Shown: positions 56,936 through 64,000 of the stretch, piece after piece | Position numbering within the stretch: the first letter of the stretch is position 1 | How the letters are laid out: each line of letters begins with the position of its first letter | Origin: Halopseudomonas yangmingensis | GTDB lineage: Bacteria; Pseudomonadota; Gammaproteobacteria; Pseudomonadales; Pseudomonadaceae | Length of the DNA stretch: 64,000 bases | Direction: 5' to 3' | Assembly: GCF_900114825.1 (NCBI RefSeq) | Contig: NZ_FOUI01000001.1 | Span: 372,001 to 436,000, forward strand | Notes under the pieces: model-generated | What the model saw: only the letters and a program-made list of their open reading frames with translations | Told to the model about the DNA's origin: nothing | Database searches by the model: none | Translations under genes and position numbers: made by a program

Positions 56936-58336
56936 CTATCCGACACCCGGCGAGCGCCGGTAGCGCTGCTCGTCGCGCTTGCGCCGGGCGCCTACCCGAG
57001 CCAGTCGCCAGGACAGCAGAATGGCGGCGGCGCTGAGTCCGGCGATCAGGCCCATCCAGAAACCCGCCGGCCCACGTGCGGGCCCGAGCAGGTCGGTCAG
57101 GGCCAGCAGGTAGCCGGTGGGCAGGCCCACCAGCCAGTAGGCAATCAGCGTCAGCAGCATCGGCACACGGGTGTCCTGGTAGCCGCGTAGAGCACCAGCG
57201 CAGGCGACCTGTACCGCATCGGAGAACTGATAGAAGGCGGCCAGTACATACAGACTGGCGGCCAGTGCAATGATCTCGGCGTTGGCGGTGTAGATTCGCG
57301 GAATTTCCGAGGCCAGCAGCAGGATCAGGCTGGAAGCCAGCAGGGCAAAGCTCAATGCAGCCACTATGCCGACCTTGGCGGCGAACAGGCCGGCACGCGC
57401 GCCATGCGAGCCAAGGTTGTGGCCAACCCGTACGGTGATTGCCAGGCCCAGGCTGTAGGGCACCATAAACACCAGCGAGGAGAAGTTCAGGGCTATCTGG
57501 TGACTGGCCACCACCACCGAGCCGAGGCTGCCGATCAGCAGGGCGATGATGCAAAACATGCTGGTCTCGGCGAACAGGGCGATGCCGATCGGCAGCCCAA
57601 GACCCAGCAGATGACGTTGATCTGGCCATTGCGGCCAGCTGAAGCGGGCAAACAGGCCACAGTCGCGGTAACGCCGCGAACGGCGCAGATAGACCAGCAT
57701 GCAGCCGAGCATGAACCACATTACCAATGCGGTGGCGATACCACAGCCGATAGCGCCGAAGGCCGGCAGGCCCAGCTTGCCGTAGACCAGCACATAGTTG
57801 GCCGGGATGTTCAGCAGCAGTGCGGCAAAGCTGATCAGCATGGTCGGGCGGGTCTGCGACAGACCGTCACTCAGACCGCGCAGGGCCAGGAACAGCGCCA
57901 CTGCGGGAAAGCCCGCCGCCACCGCTATCAGGTAGCCCATGGTCAATTCGGTGAGATCGGGCTCGATCTGCATCCACTGCAGTGCCGGCTTCATCAGTAA
58001 CAGAAATATTGCACACAGACAGCCGATCAGCAGCCCCAGCCACATACCCTGGCGTACCAGCGGGCCGGTTTCAGCCAGTTTGCCGGCACCGTTCAGCGCC
58101 GCCACCTTGGAGGTGACGATCATCAGCACGCCGGAAAGAAACAGGAAGGTTGGCACCCAGAAAGCATTGCCCAGCGCGACTGCCGCCAGGTCATCGGCAC
58201 TGACCCGGCCGGCCATCGCCGTGTCGACAAAGCCCAGCATGGTGTGTGCCAGCTGGGCGGCCATGATTGGCAGCGACAGCCGGATCAGGCTGCGCAATTC
58301 TGTTACACTGCGCTGCCAGCGCGTGGTCGACTGCAT
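56936..58336 (-). CDS. norM: MATE-family multidrug efflux transporter
   Basis: A 466-residue MATE transporter with twelve helices, two homologous halves (ELRSLIRLSLPIMAAQLAHTMLGFVDTAMAGRV and the second half from about 235) and the conserved AFWVPTFLF. It exports cationic drugs in exchange for Na+ or H+. The start at 58336 has GAGGT at suitable spacing; an ATG three codons earlier has too short a spacer. Divergent from epmC. Confidence 0.93.
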   Translation of the reverse strand: MQSTTRWQRSVTELRSLIRLSLPIMAAQLAHTMLGFVDTAMAGRVSADDLAAVALGNAFWVPTFLFLSGVLMIVTSKVAALNGAGKLAETGPLVRQGMWLGLLIGCLCAIFLLLMKPALQWMQIEPDLTELTMGYLIAVAAGFPAVALFLALRGLSDGLSQTRPTMLISFAALLLNIPANYVLVYGKLGLPAFGAIGCGIATALVMWFMLGCMLVYLRRSRRYRDCGLFARFSWPQWPDQRHLLGLGLPIGIALFAETSMFCIIALLIGSLGSVVVASHQIALNFSSLVFMVPYSLGLAITVRVGHNLGSHGARAGLFAAKVGIVAALSFALLASSLILLLASEIPRIYTANAEIIALAASLYVLAAFYQFSDAVQVACAGALRGYQDTRVPMLLTLIAYWLVGLPTGYLLALTDLLGPARGPAGFWMGLIAGLSAAAILLSWRLARVGARRKRDEQRYRRSPGVG

Positions 58337-58421
58337 GGTGCTCATACCTCGAATGTGCACAGGGGGTTGCCCGCGCAAAAGCGCCCCATGCTATCAACTC
58401 GCCGCCGGTTGTCCAGTCCTG

Positions 58422-58958
58422 ATGCCGCACAGTTACCACGACCTGATCCGCCTGTTTGCCGAATGCTTCGAGGCCGATTACAACACCCGGCTGGTAGCCG
58501 GTGACGGCGAACCCGAATACCTGCCGGCGGATGCCGCGCATCCGCAGCACCGGATCCTGTTTGCCCACGGTTTTTTCCGCAGCGCCCTGCACGAGATTGC
58601 CCACTGGTGCGTGGCCGGTCCCGAGCGCCGGCTGCTGGCCGATTTCGGTTACTGGTATGCCCCAGACGGGCGCAATGCCGAGCAGCAGCGCGCCTTCGAG
58701 CAGGTAGAAGTGCGCCCGCAGGCCTTCGAGTGGCTGTTCTGTGCCGCCGCCGGGCATCCGTTCCGGGTCAGCCTGGACAACCTGAATGGCGAGCCGGGTG
58801 ATGCCGAGCCGTTCTGCCGCAAGGTACTGGCGCAGGTACATGAGCTGTTCGACACTGGTTTGCCGCCCCGCGTTGATCGCTTTGTCGAGGCGCTGTTGGC
58901 TTTTTATCGCCCCGGCGAGCAGTTGAACCGTGCGCAGTTCACCCTTGATCAACTCTAG
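58422..58958 (+). CDS. epmC: Elongation factor P hydroxylase EpmC-like
   Basis: A 178-residue YfcM/EpmC family protein. The metal-binding centre is seen in HGFFRSALHEIAHWCVAG, and QVEVRPQAFEWLFCAAAGHPF follows. In E. coli it hydroxylates the beta-lysylated Lys34 of EF-P. In Pseudomonas EF-P is rhamnosylated on Arg instead, so the role here is unclear. It lies between norM and pdxB, 13 bp before the latter. Confidence 0.88.
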   Translation: MPHSYHDLIRLFAECFEADYNTRLVAGDGEPEYLPADAAHPQHRILFAHGFFRSALHEIAHWCVAGPERRLLADFGYWYAPDGRNAEQQRAFEQVEVRPQAFEWLFCAAAGHPFRVSLDNLNGEPGDAEPFCRKVLAQVHELFDTGLPPRVDRFVEALLAFYRPGEQLNRAQFTLDQL

Positions 58959-58971
58959 CCGGAGCCTGCCC

Positions 58972-60114
58972 ATGCAACTGCTTGCCGACGAGAACATTCC
59001 GCTGCTCGATGAGTACTTTGCCGGCTTCGGCAGCCTGCGCCGCCTGCCCGGGAGACAGATCAGTCGTGCCGACCTGCAGCATACCGAGGTGCTGCTGGTG
59101 CGCTCGGTGACCCGGGTTGACCGGGCGCTGCTGGAGGGTACGCCGGTGCGTTTTGTCGGCACCTGCACCATAGGCACCGATCATCTGGATCTGGACTGGT
59201 TGGCCAGCGCCGGCATCCACGTGGCCAGTGCCCCCGGCTGCAATGCCCGCGGGGTGGTCGAATATGTACTCAGCTGCCTGTTGACCCTCGGCGAACGTAC
59301 GGCCACCGACTGGCGCCGCCAGCGGATCGGCATTGTCGGTGTGGGTGAGGTGGGCGGACGGCTGTACGCCACACTGCAGGCGCTGGGCGTTGACTGCCTG
59401 CGCTGTGATCCGTTGCGTGCCGAGCGGGGCGAGTCAGGTTTTGTTAGTCTGGATCAACTGATCGCCGAAGCCGATGTGCTTAGCCTGCATGTGCCGCTGA
59501 CCAGCAGTGGCGCGTACGCCACCCGCCATCTGCTGGATGCCGGCCGGCTGGCGGCACTGCGCCCGGGTGCCTGGCTGATCAACAGCAGTCGTGGCCCGGT
59601 GGTCGACAATGCGGCACTGCTGGCCTGTCTGCAGCAGCGCCCGGACCTGCAGGTGGCGCTGGATGTCTGGGAGCACGAACCCGAGGTTGACCCGCAGTTG
59701 GCCGCGCGCTGTGCGCTGGCTACCCCGCATATCGCCGGCTACAGCCTCGACGGCAAGCTGCGTGGCAGCGACATGATTTACCGGGCCTTGTGCCAGCACC
59801 TGCAGCAGCCGGCTTCGCTCAGCCTGCAACAACTGGCACCGGATAGCGGCCATACCTGTTTGCAGGTGGCCGCCGGCAGCGAGGCTGACTGGCTGCTGGC
59901 GCGGGCACTGCGCTGGGTATACGACGTACGCGATGATGATGCACGGATGCGCGCGATGCTTGGCCAGGCAACTGAGGCTGCACAGCGGCGGTCTGGTTTT
60001 GATCGGTTGCGGCGGGACTATCCGCTGCGCCGCGAGTGCGCGGCACTGGATTTGCAGGGTGAGCTGCCGCCTGCAGCACGCCAGCTGCTGCGGGCGGCCG
60101 GTTTCAGTTGCTGA
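58972..60114 (+). CDS. pdxB: 4-phosphoerythronate dehydrogenase PdxB
   Basis: A 380-residue D-2-hydroxyacid dehydrogenase of pyridoxal phosphate synthesis. It starts MQLLADENIPLLDEYFAGFG, the NAD-binding region is GIVGVGEVGGRLYATLQALG, catalytic residues include SSRGPVVDNAAL and WEHEP, and TPHIAGYS; the C-terminal PdxB dimerisation domain follows (about 290-380). It oxidises 4-phosphoerythronate. Short gap to epmC suggests co-transcription. Confidence 0.96.
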   Translation: MQLLADENIPLLDEYFAGFGSLRRLPGRQISRADLQHTEVLLVRSVTRVDRALLEGTPVRFVGTCTIGTDHLDLDWLASAGIHVASAPGCNARGVVEYVLSCLLTLGERTATDWRRQRIGIVGVGEVGGRLYATLQALGVDCLRCDPLRAERGESGFVSLDQLIAEADVLSLHVPLTSSGAYATRHLLDAGRLAALRPGAWLINSSRGPVVDNAALLACLQQRPDLQVALDVWEHEPEVDPQLAARCALATPHIAGYSLDGKLRGSDMIYRALCQHLQQPASLSLQQLAPDSGHTCLQVAAGSEADWLLARALRWVYDVRDDDARMRAMLGQATEAAQRRSGFDRLRRDYPLRRECAALDLQGELPPAARQLLRAAGFSC

Positions 60115-60292
60115 GTGCCGGTTGCGCGCGCAGGCACAGTTGCTCGAGCTGTTCGCAGGCCTGCAGGATCATCTGTTCGGTGATCTCGCGCTCACGGCCT
60201 TCGCTGTCGAGCAGCCAGCCAGCGGCTGCGGGGCTGCTGGCAAGCGGGTTGAACGGCAGGCTGTTGCGGGTAGAGCGGGCAGCGGCATTCAT
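60104..60292 (-). CDS. Small hypothetical protein (PA1571-like)
   Basis: A 62-residue protein with WLLDSEGREREITEQMILQACEQLEQL, resembling a family of short Pseudomonas proteins of unknown function in which a GGxxIDxxGREIPITEEMI pattern is conserved. It overlaps the end of pdxB by 11 bp in convergent orientation. Assignment from memory of the motif only. Confidence 0.6.
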   Translation of the reverse strand: MNAAARSTRNSLPFNPLASSPAAAGWLLDSEGREREITEQMILQACEQLEQLCLRAQPALSN

Positions 60293-60422
60293 CGGCAGAC
60301 TCTCTGGTGGCGTTGAACATTCCTGTGCTGTTGGCCTGCAGCATAGGCAGGTCAGATGACGGGAATGTGACGGATACTGGCAATCTGGTTTGGGAAATAC
60401 TGATCAAGCAGGCTGCGTGCTG

Positions 60423-60531
60423 ACGCGATAACCGATGACCCGTTCCGGACACGCTGTAAATACATCCCTGTAAGCTCGGCGATGCCCGTCCAGGGCATCG
60501 ACGGTCCGGAACGGGTCATCGGTTACCGCGT
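60423..60531. repeat. 109-bp structured dispersed repeat, copy 3
   Basis: 27-bp arms (60423-60449, 60505-60531) with one mismatch enclose a 55-nt core. Small stem TACA/TGTA, loop TCCC (60461-60472), and second stem CGATGCCC/GGGCATCG with 5-nt loop (60480-60500). It sits in a 310-bp gap between two divergently oriented genes, about 70 bp from the start of the plus-strand gene, the remaining part of which shows no gene. The inner arm (about 12 bp) resembles copy 1, the outer part does not. Confidence 0.92.
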
Positions 60532-60602
60532 TACGGATACTCTTTGCAGTTGATCAGTATTTCCCAGCTCCCCAACAGCCTTTCCCTTAAGGACTTACAG
60601 CA

Positions 60603-61739
60603 ATGCACACAGGTTTTCGAATCGGGCTGCTGATCAATCCGCTGGCCGGACTGGGCGGGCAGGCCGGGCTCAAGGGCTCCGATGGCGTGGCCGAGCAGGC
60701 ACTGGCAATGGGCATTGAGCCGCGCGCCACGGCGCGGGTACGCACTGCGCTGGAGCAGTTGTTGCCGTTGCGCGAGCGTCTGCACTGGCTGGCCGCCCCC
60801 GGCCCCATGGGAGGCGACCTGCTGCGGCAGATGGGCTTTGCCGTGGACACTGTGGGGCAGCTCGACGGGCCGCAGACCAGCGCCGAGGACACTCGCCGGC
60901 TGGCCCTGCAGTTGCACGAGCAGGGCATTGACCTGCTGCTGTTTGCCGGTGGCGACGGCACCGCCCGGGATATCTGCGCCGCCTTGCCCGCCGGGCAACT
61001 GGTGCTTGGCATTCCCGCCGGGGTAAAGATCCACTCCGGCGTCTATGCGGTCAATCCACGGGCTGCCGGTGAGCTGGTGGCCATGCTTGCCAGCGGCGAA
61101 CTGGTGCGCCTGAGTGAAGCAGAAGTGCGTGACATCGACGAGCAGGCGTTCCGCCAGGGGCAGGTGCGCACCCGGCATTTCGGCGAGCTGGCGGTGCCCA
61201 GCGAGGGGCGCTTCGTGCAGCAGGTCAAGCAGGGCGGCCGTGAGGTGGAAACCCTGGTGCTCGACGATATCGCCGCCTGGCTGCAGGAGCTGCAGGCGCC
61301 GGACAGTTACTGGATACTGGGTCCCGGCTCGACCACCCTCGGCCTGCTGGAGGCGATGGGCCTGCAGGGTACCCTGCTGGGCGTCGATCTGCTCTGCGAT
61401 GGGCAACTGCTGGCGACTGACGTCAGCGAGCCGCAGCTGTGGAAGCTGATGCAGCAGCACTCCGGGGACTGGCACATACTGGTCACCGCGATTGGCGGGC
61501 AGGGGCACATTCTCGGGCGCGGCAATCAGCAGATTTCACCGCGCATCCTGCGTCGGGTCGGGCTGGACAATCTGCAGGTGGTGGCCACCAAAACCAAACT
61601 GCGCAGTCTGGATGGCCGGCCCTTTCTGGTCGATAGTGGTGACAGTCAACTGGATCAGCAACTCACCGGCCTGCGCCGGGTGCTCAGTGGCTATCGGGAA
61701 GAGATGCTGTATCCGGTGAGTTGGAAGGCGGAGAACTGA
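60603..61739 (+). CDS. ATP-NAD kinase family protein
   Basis: A 378-residue protein. LLINPLAGLGGQAGLKGSDG at the N terminus, FAGGDGTARDI (NAD-kinase diphosphate motif, about residue 120) and GIPAGVKIHSGVYA are those of the uncharacterised AcoX-like branch of the NAD-kinase superfamily. It is longer than NadK and has no NadK-type C-terminal pattern. Activity (NAD phosphorylation or a related kinase) is uncertain. A terminator follows. Confidence 0.85.
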   Translation: MHTGFRIGLLINPLAGLGGQAGLKGSDGVAEQALAMGIEPRATARVRTALEQLLPLRERLHWLAAPGPMGGDLLRQMGFAVDTVGQLDGPQTSAEDTRRLALQLHEQGIDLLLFAGGDGTARDICAALPAGQLVLGIPAGVKIHSGVYAVNPRAAGELVAMLASGELVRLSEAEVRDIDEQAFRQGQVRTRHFGELAVPSEGRFVQQVKQGGREVETLVLDDIAAWLQELQAPDSYWILGPGSTTLGLLEAMGLQGTLLGVDLLCDGQLLATDVSEPQLWKLMQQHSGDWHILVTAIGGQGHILGRGNQQISPRILRRVGLDNLQVVATKTKLRSLDGRPFLVDSGDSQLDQQLTGLRRVLSGYREEMLYPVSWKAEN

Positions 61740-61764
61740 AAAAAACCTGTTGCCGCACCTTGTT

Positions 61765-61824
61765 GGCAAGGCCGCTAGGCTGACGCGTGGAGCGTTCAGC
61801 CTTCGGCGGCTTGCCTGTCTTTTT
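61765..61824. terminator. Long imperfect hairpin terminator between the kinase-like gene and htpX
   Basis: An outer GGCAAGGCCGC/GCGGCTTGCC stem and an inner AGGCTGACGC/GCGTTCAGCCT stem, each with one bulge, are followed by a T-rich run on the plus strand that overlaps the htpX stop. Confidence 0.7.
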
Positions 61825-62713
61825 AGCGGTAGTTGCCGGCGCGCAGGGCAGCGATGCGCTGCTCCAGTGGCGGGTGGCTCATCAACAGGCCGGCCAGACC
61901 GTTCTTCAGGTTGGCGTTGATACCAAAGGCGGTCAGCTCACCGGGCATTTCCACCGGAATACCCTGTTCCGCACGCAGACGCTCCAGCGCAGCAATCATG
62001 CTGCCGGCACCGGCCAGTTGCGCACCGGCGGCATCGGCACGGTACTCGCGCTGTCGCGAGAACCACATGACGATAATGCTCGCCAGAATGCCCAGCACCA
62101 ATTCAGCAAAGATGGTGGCAATAAAGTACCCGATACCGGGGCGGCCACTTTCATTCTTGAACACGGCACGATCAACAAAATTGCCGAAGATGCGCGCGAA
62201 GAACATCACAAAGGTGTTTACCACGCCCTGGATCAGGCTCAGGGTGACCATGTCGCCGTTGGCCACGTGACCGATCTCGTGGGCCATGACCGCTTTCACT
62301 TCGTTCGGGCTGAAGCGTTGCAGCATGCCGTCGGATACCGCGACCAGCGAAGCGTTGCGGTTCCAGCCCGTAGCAAAGGCGTTGGCCGCACGCGAGGGGA
62401 AAATCGCTACCTCGGGCATGCCGATACCGGCCTCGCGGGCCAGCTGCGCGACAGTTTCAACCAGCCACTGTTCCTGACGGGTCTGAGGTTGTTCAATGAC
62501 GCGTGCGCCGGTGCTGCGCTTGGCCATCCATTTGGACAGGAACAGCGAGATAAAAGAGCCGACAAAGCCGAACACGGCACAGAAAATCAGCAGGGACTGC
62601 AGGTTCATGCCGCCCTGGCCGTCATGCACGCTGCCGACCCCGAGCAGGCTCAGGGTGATGCTGGCAACCACCAGAATGGCCAGGTTGGTGGCAAGGAACA
62701 ACAGAATGCGCAT
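61823..62713 (-). CDS. htpX: Heat-shock membrane protease HtpX
   Basis: A 296-residue M48 zinc metalloprotease. Two N-terminal membrane helices (about 4-27 and 37-57), zinc motif [10 protein letters not shown] (about residue 145) with downstream Glu in [10 protein letters not shown], and two further hydrophobic segments. It degrades damaged inner-membrane proteins. Convergent with the kinase-like gene. Confidence 0.96.
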   Translation of the reverse strand: MRILLFLATNLAILVVASITLSLLGVGSVHDGQGGMNLQSLLIFCAVFGFVGSFISLFLSKWMAKRSTGARVIEQPQTRQEQWLVETVAQLAREAGIGMPEVAIFPSRAANAFATGWNRNASLVAVSDGMLQRFSPNEVKAVMAHEIGHVANGDMVTLSLIQGVVNTFVMFFARIFGNFVDRAVFKNESGRPGIGYFIATIFAELVLGILASIIVMWFSRQREYRADAAGAQLAGAGSMIAALERLRAEQGIPVEMPGELTAFGINANLKNGLAGLLMSHPPLEQRIAALRAGNYR

Positions 62714-62832
62714 GGTTTACTCCATATAAGTGTCAAAGGTCAGGCACAGGCGTGAGCCCGCCTGATTTGCTGGCAATATTGGGTCATCCTGTGCGGCTTG
62801 CAAGTGGTGCTCTGTTTCCAATCGTGTAACCG

Positions 62833-63270
62833 TCAACCGGGCTTGCGCTCGAAGCAGCGGACCACGGCCATACAGACCTGGTGGGAAGAACCGCTGGCAA
62901 GTGCATCGCGCAGGTGCTGGGCAAGACTGGCGCGCTGGCGCGCAACGCTTGGCGGCAGTTGCCCAAGGATCGGGTCCTCGACCCCGCTTGGGCCAGCCAG
63001 CAAACGGAAGCTGCGCTCGGTCAGGCAGCACTGGTCAATGGCTTCCTGGCGGATGGTGCTCTGAAATCGCAAAAAACCCTCGTCGGCCAGCCACAGCATG
63101 GCACTGAAACAGGCCTGATGACGCACTGCCGGCACGCCAAAGGCGTCCGGCTCATGCTCGCCGATCAGGTCGCTGACAAACAGCGTGGCCGGGCGCGGAA
63201 AGCTGGCATACAGCGCCAGCAGTATCCGCGCCACGTCCTGATGGAAGTCCTCGATATGCAGATCGGCCAT
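62833..63270 (-). CDS. Conserved hypothetical protein between htpX and alaA
   Basis: A 145-residue soluble protein (HIEDFHQDVARILLALYASFPRPATLFVSDLIGEHEPDAFG) with no named domain I recognise. The same position between htpX and the aminotransferase gene is known in P. aeruginosa. Starts 7 bp after the aminotransferase gene ends, so the two are likely co-transcribed. Confidence 0.78.
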   Translation of the reverse strand: MADLHIEDFHQDVARILLALYASFPRPATLFVSDLIGEHEPDAFGVPAVRHQACFSAMLWLADEGFLRFQSTIRQEAIDQCCLTERSFRLLAGPSGVEDPILGQLPPSVARQRASLAQHLRDALASGSSHQVCMAVVRCFERKPG

Positions 63271-63277
63271 GGGCTGC

Positions 63278-64000
63278 CTACTGGCGATAGCCCTTGAGGA
63301 AGTTGGCTATGCGGCCGATGGCCATTTCCAGATCATCCTTGCGTGGCAGCGAGACGATACGGAAGTGGTCGGGCCACGGCCAGTTGAAGGCGGTGCCCTG
63401 AACCACCAGAATTTTTTCCTGCAGCAGCAGGTCGAGCACCATCTTCTCGTCGTTGTGGATCGGGTAGACCTTGGGATCCAGTCGCGGGAACAGATAGAGC
63501 GCGCCCTTGGGCTTGGTGCAGCTGACCCCGGGGATTTCGTTGAGCAGTTCCCAGGCGGTGTCGCGCTGCTCGAGCAGACGCCCTCCCGGCAGTACCAGGT
63601 CGTTGATGCTCTGGTAGCCACCCAGCGCGGTCTGGATCGCATGCTGCGAGGGCACATTGGCGCACAGGCGCATCGACGACAGGATGTCGATGCCCTCGAT
63701 ATAGCTTTTGGCCTTGTGCTTGGGTCCGCAGATGATCATCCAGCCGGAGCGGAAGCCGGCTACCCGGTAGGATTTGGACAGGCCGTTGAAGGTCAGGCAC
63801 AACAGGTCAGGCGCCACCGCAGCAAAGGAATCATGGGTGGCACCGTCATACAGGATCTTGTCGTAGATCTCGTCGGCCAGCACCAGCAGGTTGTGCTGGC
63901 GCGCCACCTCGGCCAGTTGTTCGAGCACTTCGCGCGGGTACACGGCACCGGTCGGGTTGTTCGGGTTGATCAGCACCATGGCCTTGGTGTTCGGCGTGAT
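63278..64000 (-). CDS. alaA: Alanine-forming class-I aminotransferase AlaA (N terminus beyond window)
   Basis: The C-terminal 240 residues or so of a PLP aminotransferase, running off the right edge. INPNNPTGAVYPREVL, LADEIYDKILYDGA, the PLP-lysine motif FNGLSKSYRVAGFRSGW and RIVSLPRKDDL are those of AlaA (YfbQ)-type glutamate-pyruvate aminotransferases. The remaining active-site residues lie outside the window. Confidence 0.9.
   Translation of the reverse strand: MTPNTKAMVLINPNNPTGAVYPREVLEQLAEVARQHNLLVLADEIYDKILYDGATHDSFAAVAPDLLCLTFNGLSKSYRVAGFRSGWMIICGPKHKAKSYIEGIDILSSMRLCANVPSQHAIQTALGGYQSINDLVLPGGRLLEQRDTAWELLNEIPGVSCTKPKGALYLFPRLDPKVYPIHNDEKMVLDLLLQEKILVVQGTAFNWPWPDHFRIVSLPRKDDLEMAIGRIANFLKGYRQ

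Overview
The window reads as an ordinary stretch of a free-living gammaproteobacterial chromosome from the family Pseudomonadaceae. It has moderately high GC, strong coding bias and dense operons. The evidence is gene content and order: minCDE next to rluA and an M18 peptidase; argR-aruCFG then alaS-lysC-rsmA-tRNAs-mgtE; flgA-flgM-flgN-flgZ divergent from cheV-cheR; amrZ; ccoM; htpX beside an alaA-type aminotransferase. A marine or saline relative (Halopseudomonas-like) is plausible because of the Na+-translocating oxaloacetate decarboxylase operon and a Pseudomonas-type cutinase, but that assignment is inference. I see no prophage, insertion sequence, integron or CRISPR array.

Layout. 0-4.2 kb: the end of an oxidoreductase, the first copy of a structured repeat, apeB, rluA and minEDC, all on the minus strand. 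4.4-9.4 kb: a lipid A acyltransferase overlapping a patatin phospholipase, convergent with rapA. 9.6-10.4 kb: two small charged proteins and a 39-residue CcoM. 10.6-15.9 kb: a short-chain dehydrogenase and a shortened arginine-succinyltransferase cluster. 16-22.3 kb: alaS, lysC, rsmA, tRNA-Ser(GCU), tRNA-Arg(ACG) and mgtE. 22.4-25.7 kb: oadGAB. 25.8-29.6 kb: amrZ, tRNA-Arg(CCU), an NnrS-like membrane protein that runs into that tRNA on the opposite strand, a conserved hypothetical and an MFS transporter. 29.6-34 kb: flagellar assembly and chemotaxis genes. 34-37.8 kb: mrp, dcd, ogt, a YheU-family gene and a TauE-type transporter. 37.7-47.7 kb: a RetS-like hybrid kinase, mnmC, acs, a universal stress protein and an RstAB-like two-component system. 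47.7-52.7 kb: a TetR regulator, an SDR, a secreted cutinase, metR with its operator, rlmM and a monooxygenase-fold protein. 52.7-56.7 kb: tusA, a DUF3080 lipoprotein and a three-gene membrane operon (DUF2157-DUF4401-GDYXXLXY). 56.8-64 kb: repeat copy 2, norM, epmC, pdxB, repeat copy 3, an NAD-kinase-like gene, htpX, a hypothetical gene and the C-terminal part of an aminotransferase.

The most unusual signal is a dispersed element of about 110 bp found three times (117-226, 56783-56892, 60423-60531). Each copy has a conserved 55-56 nt core that folds into two small hairpins. The core is enclosed by inverted arms of exactly 27 bp. The outer half of the arms differs between copies, yet within each copy the two arms remain complementary (0, 3 and 1 mismatches), and one core stem shows two compensatory base-pair changes. 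None of the annotated genes explains it.

Functionally the window combines housekeeping (division-site placement, translation, cofactors), envelope biogenesis, motility and its regulation (FlgZ, AmrZ, RsmA, the RetS-like kinase), Na+-coupled central metabolism and polyester/cutin hydrolysis.
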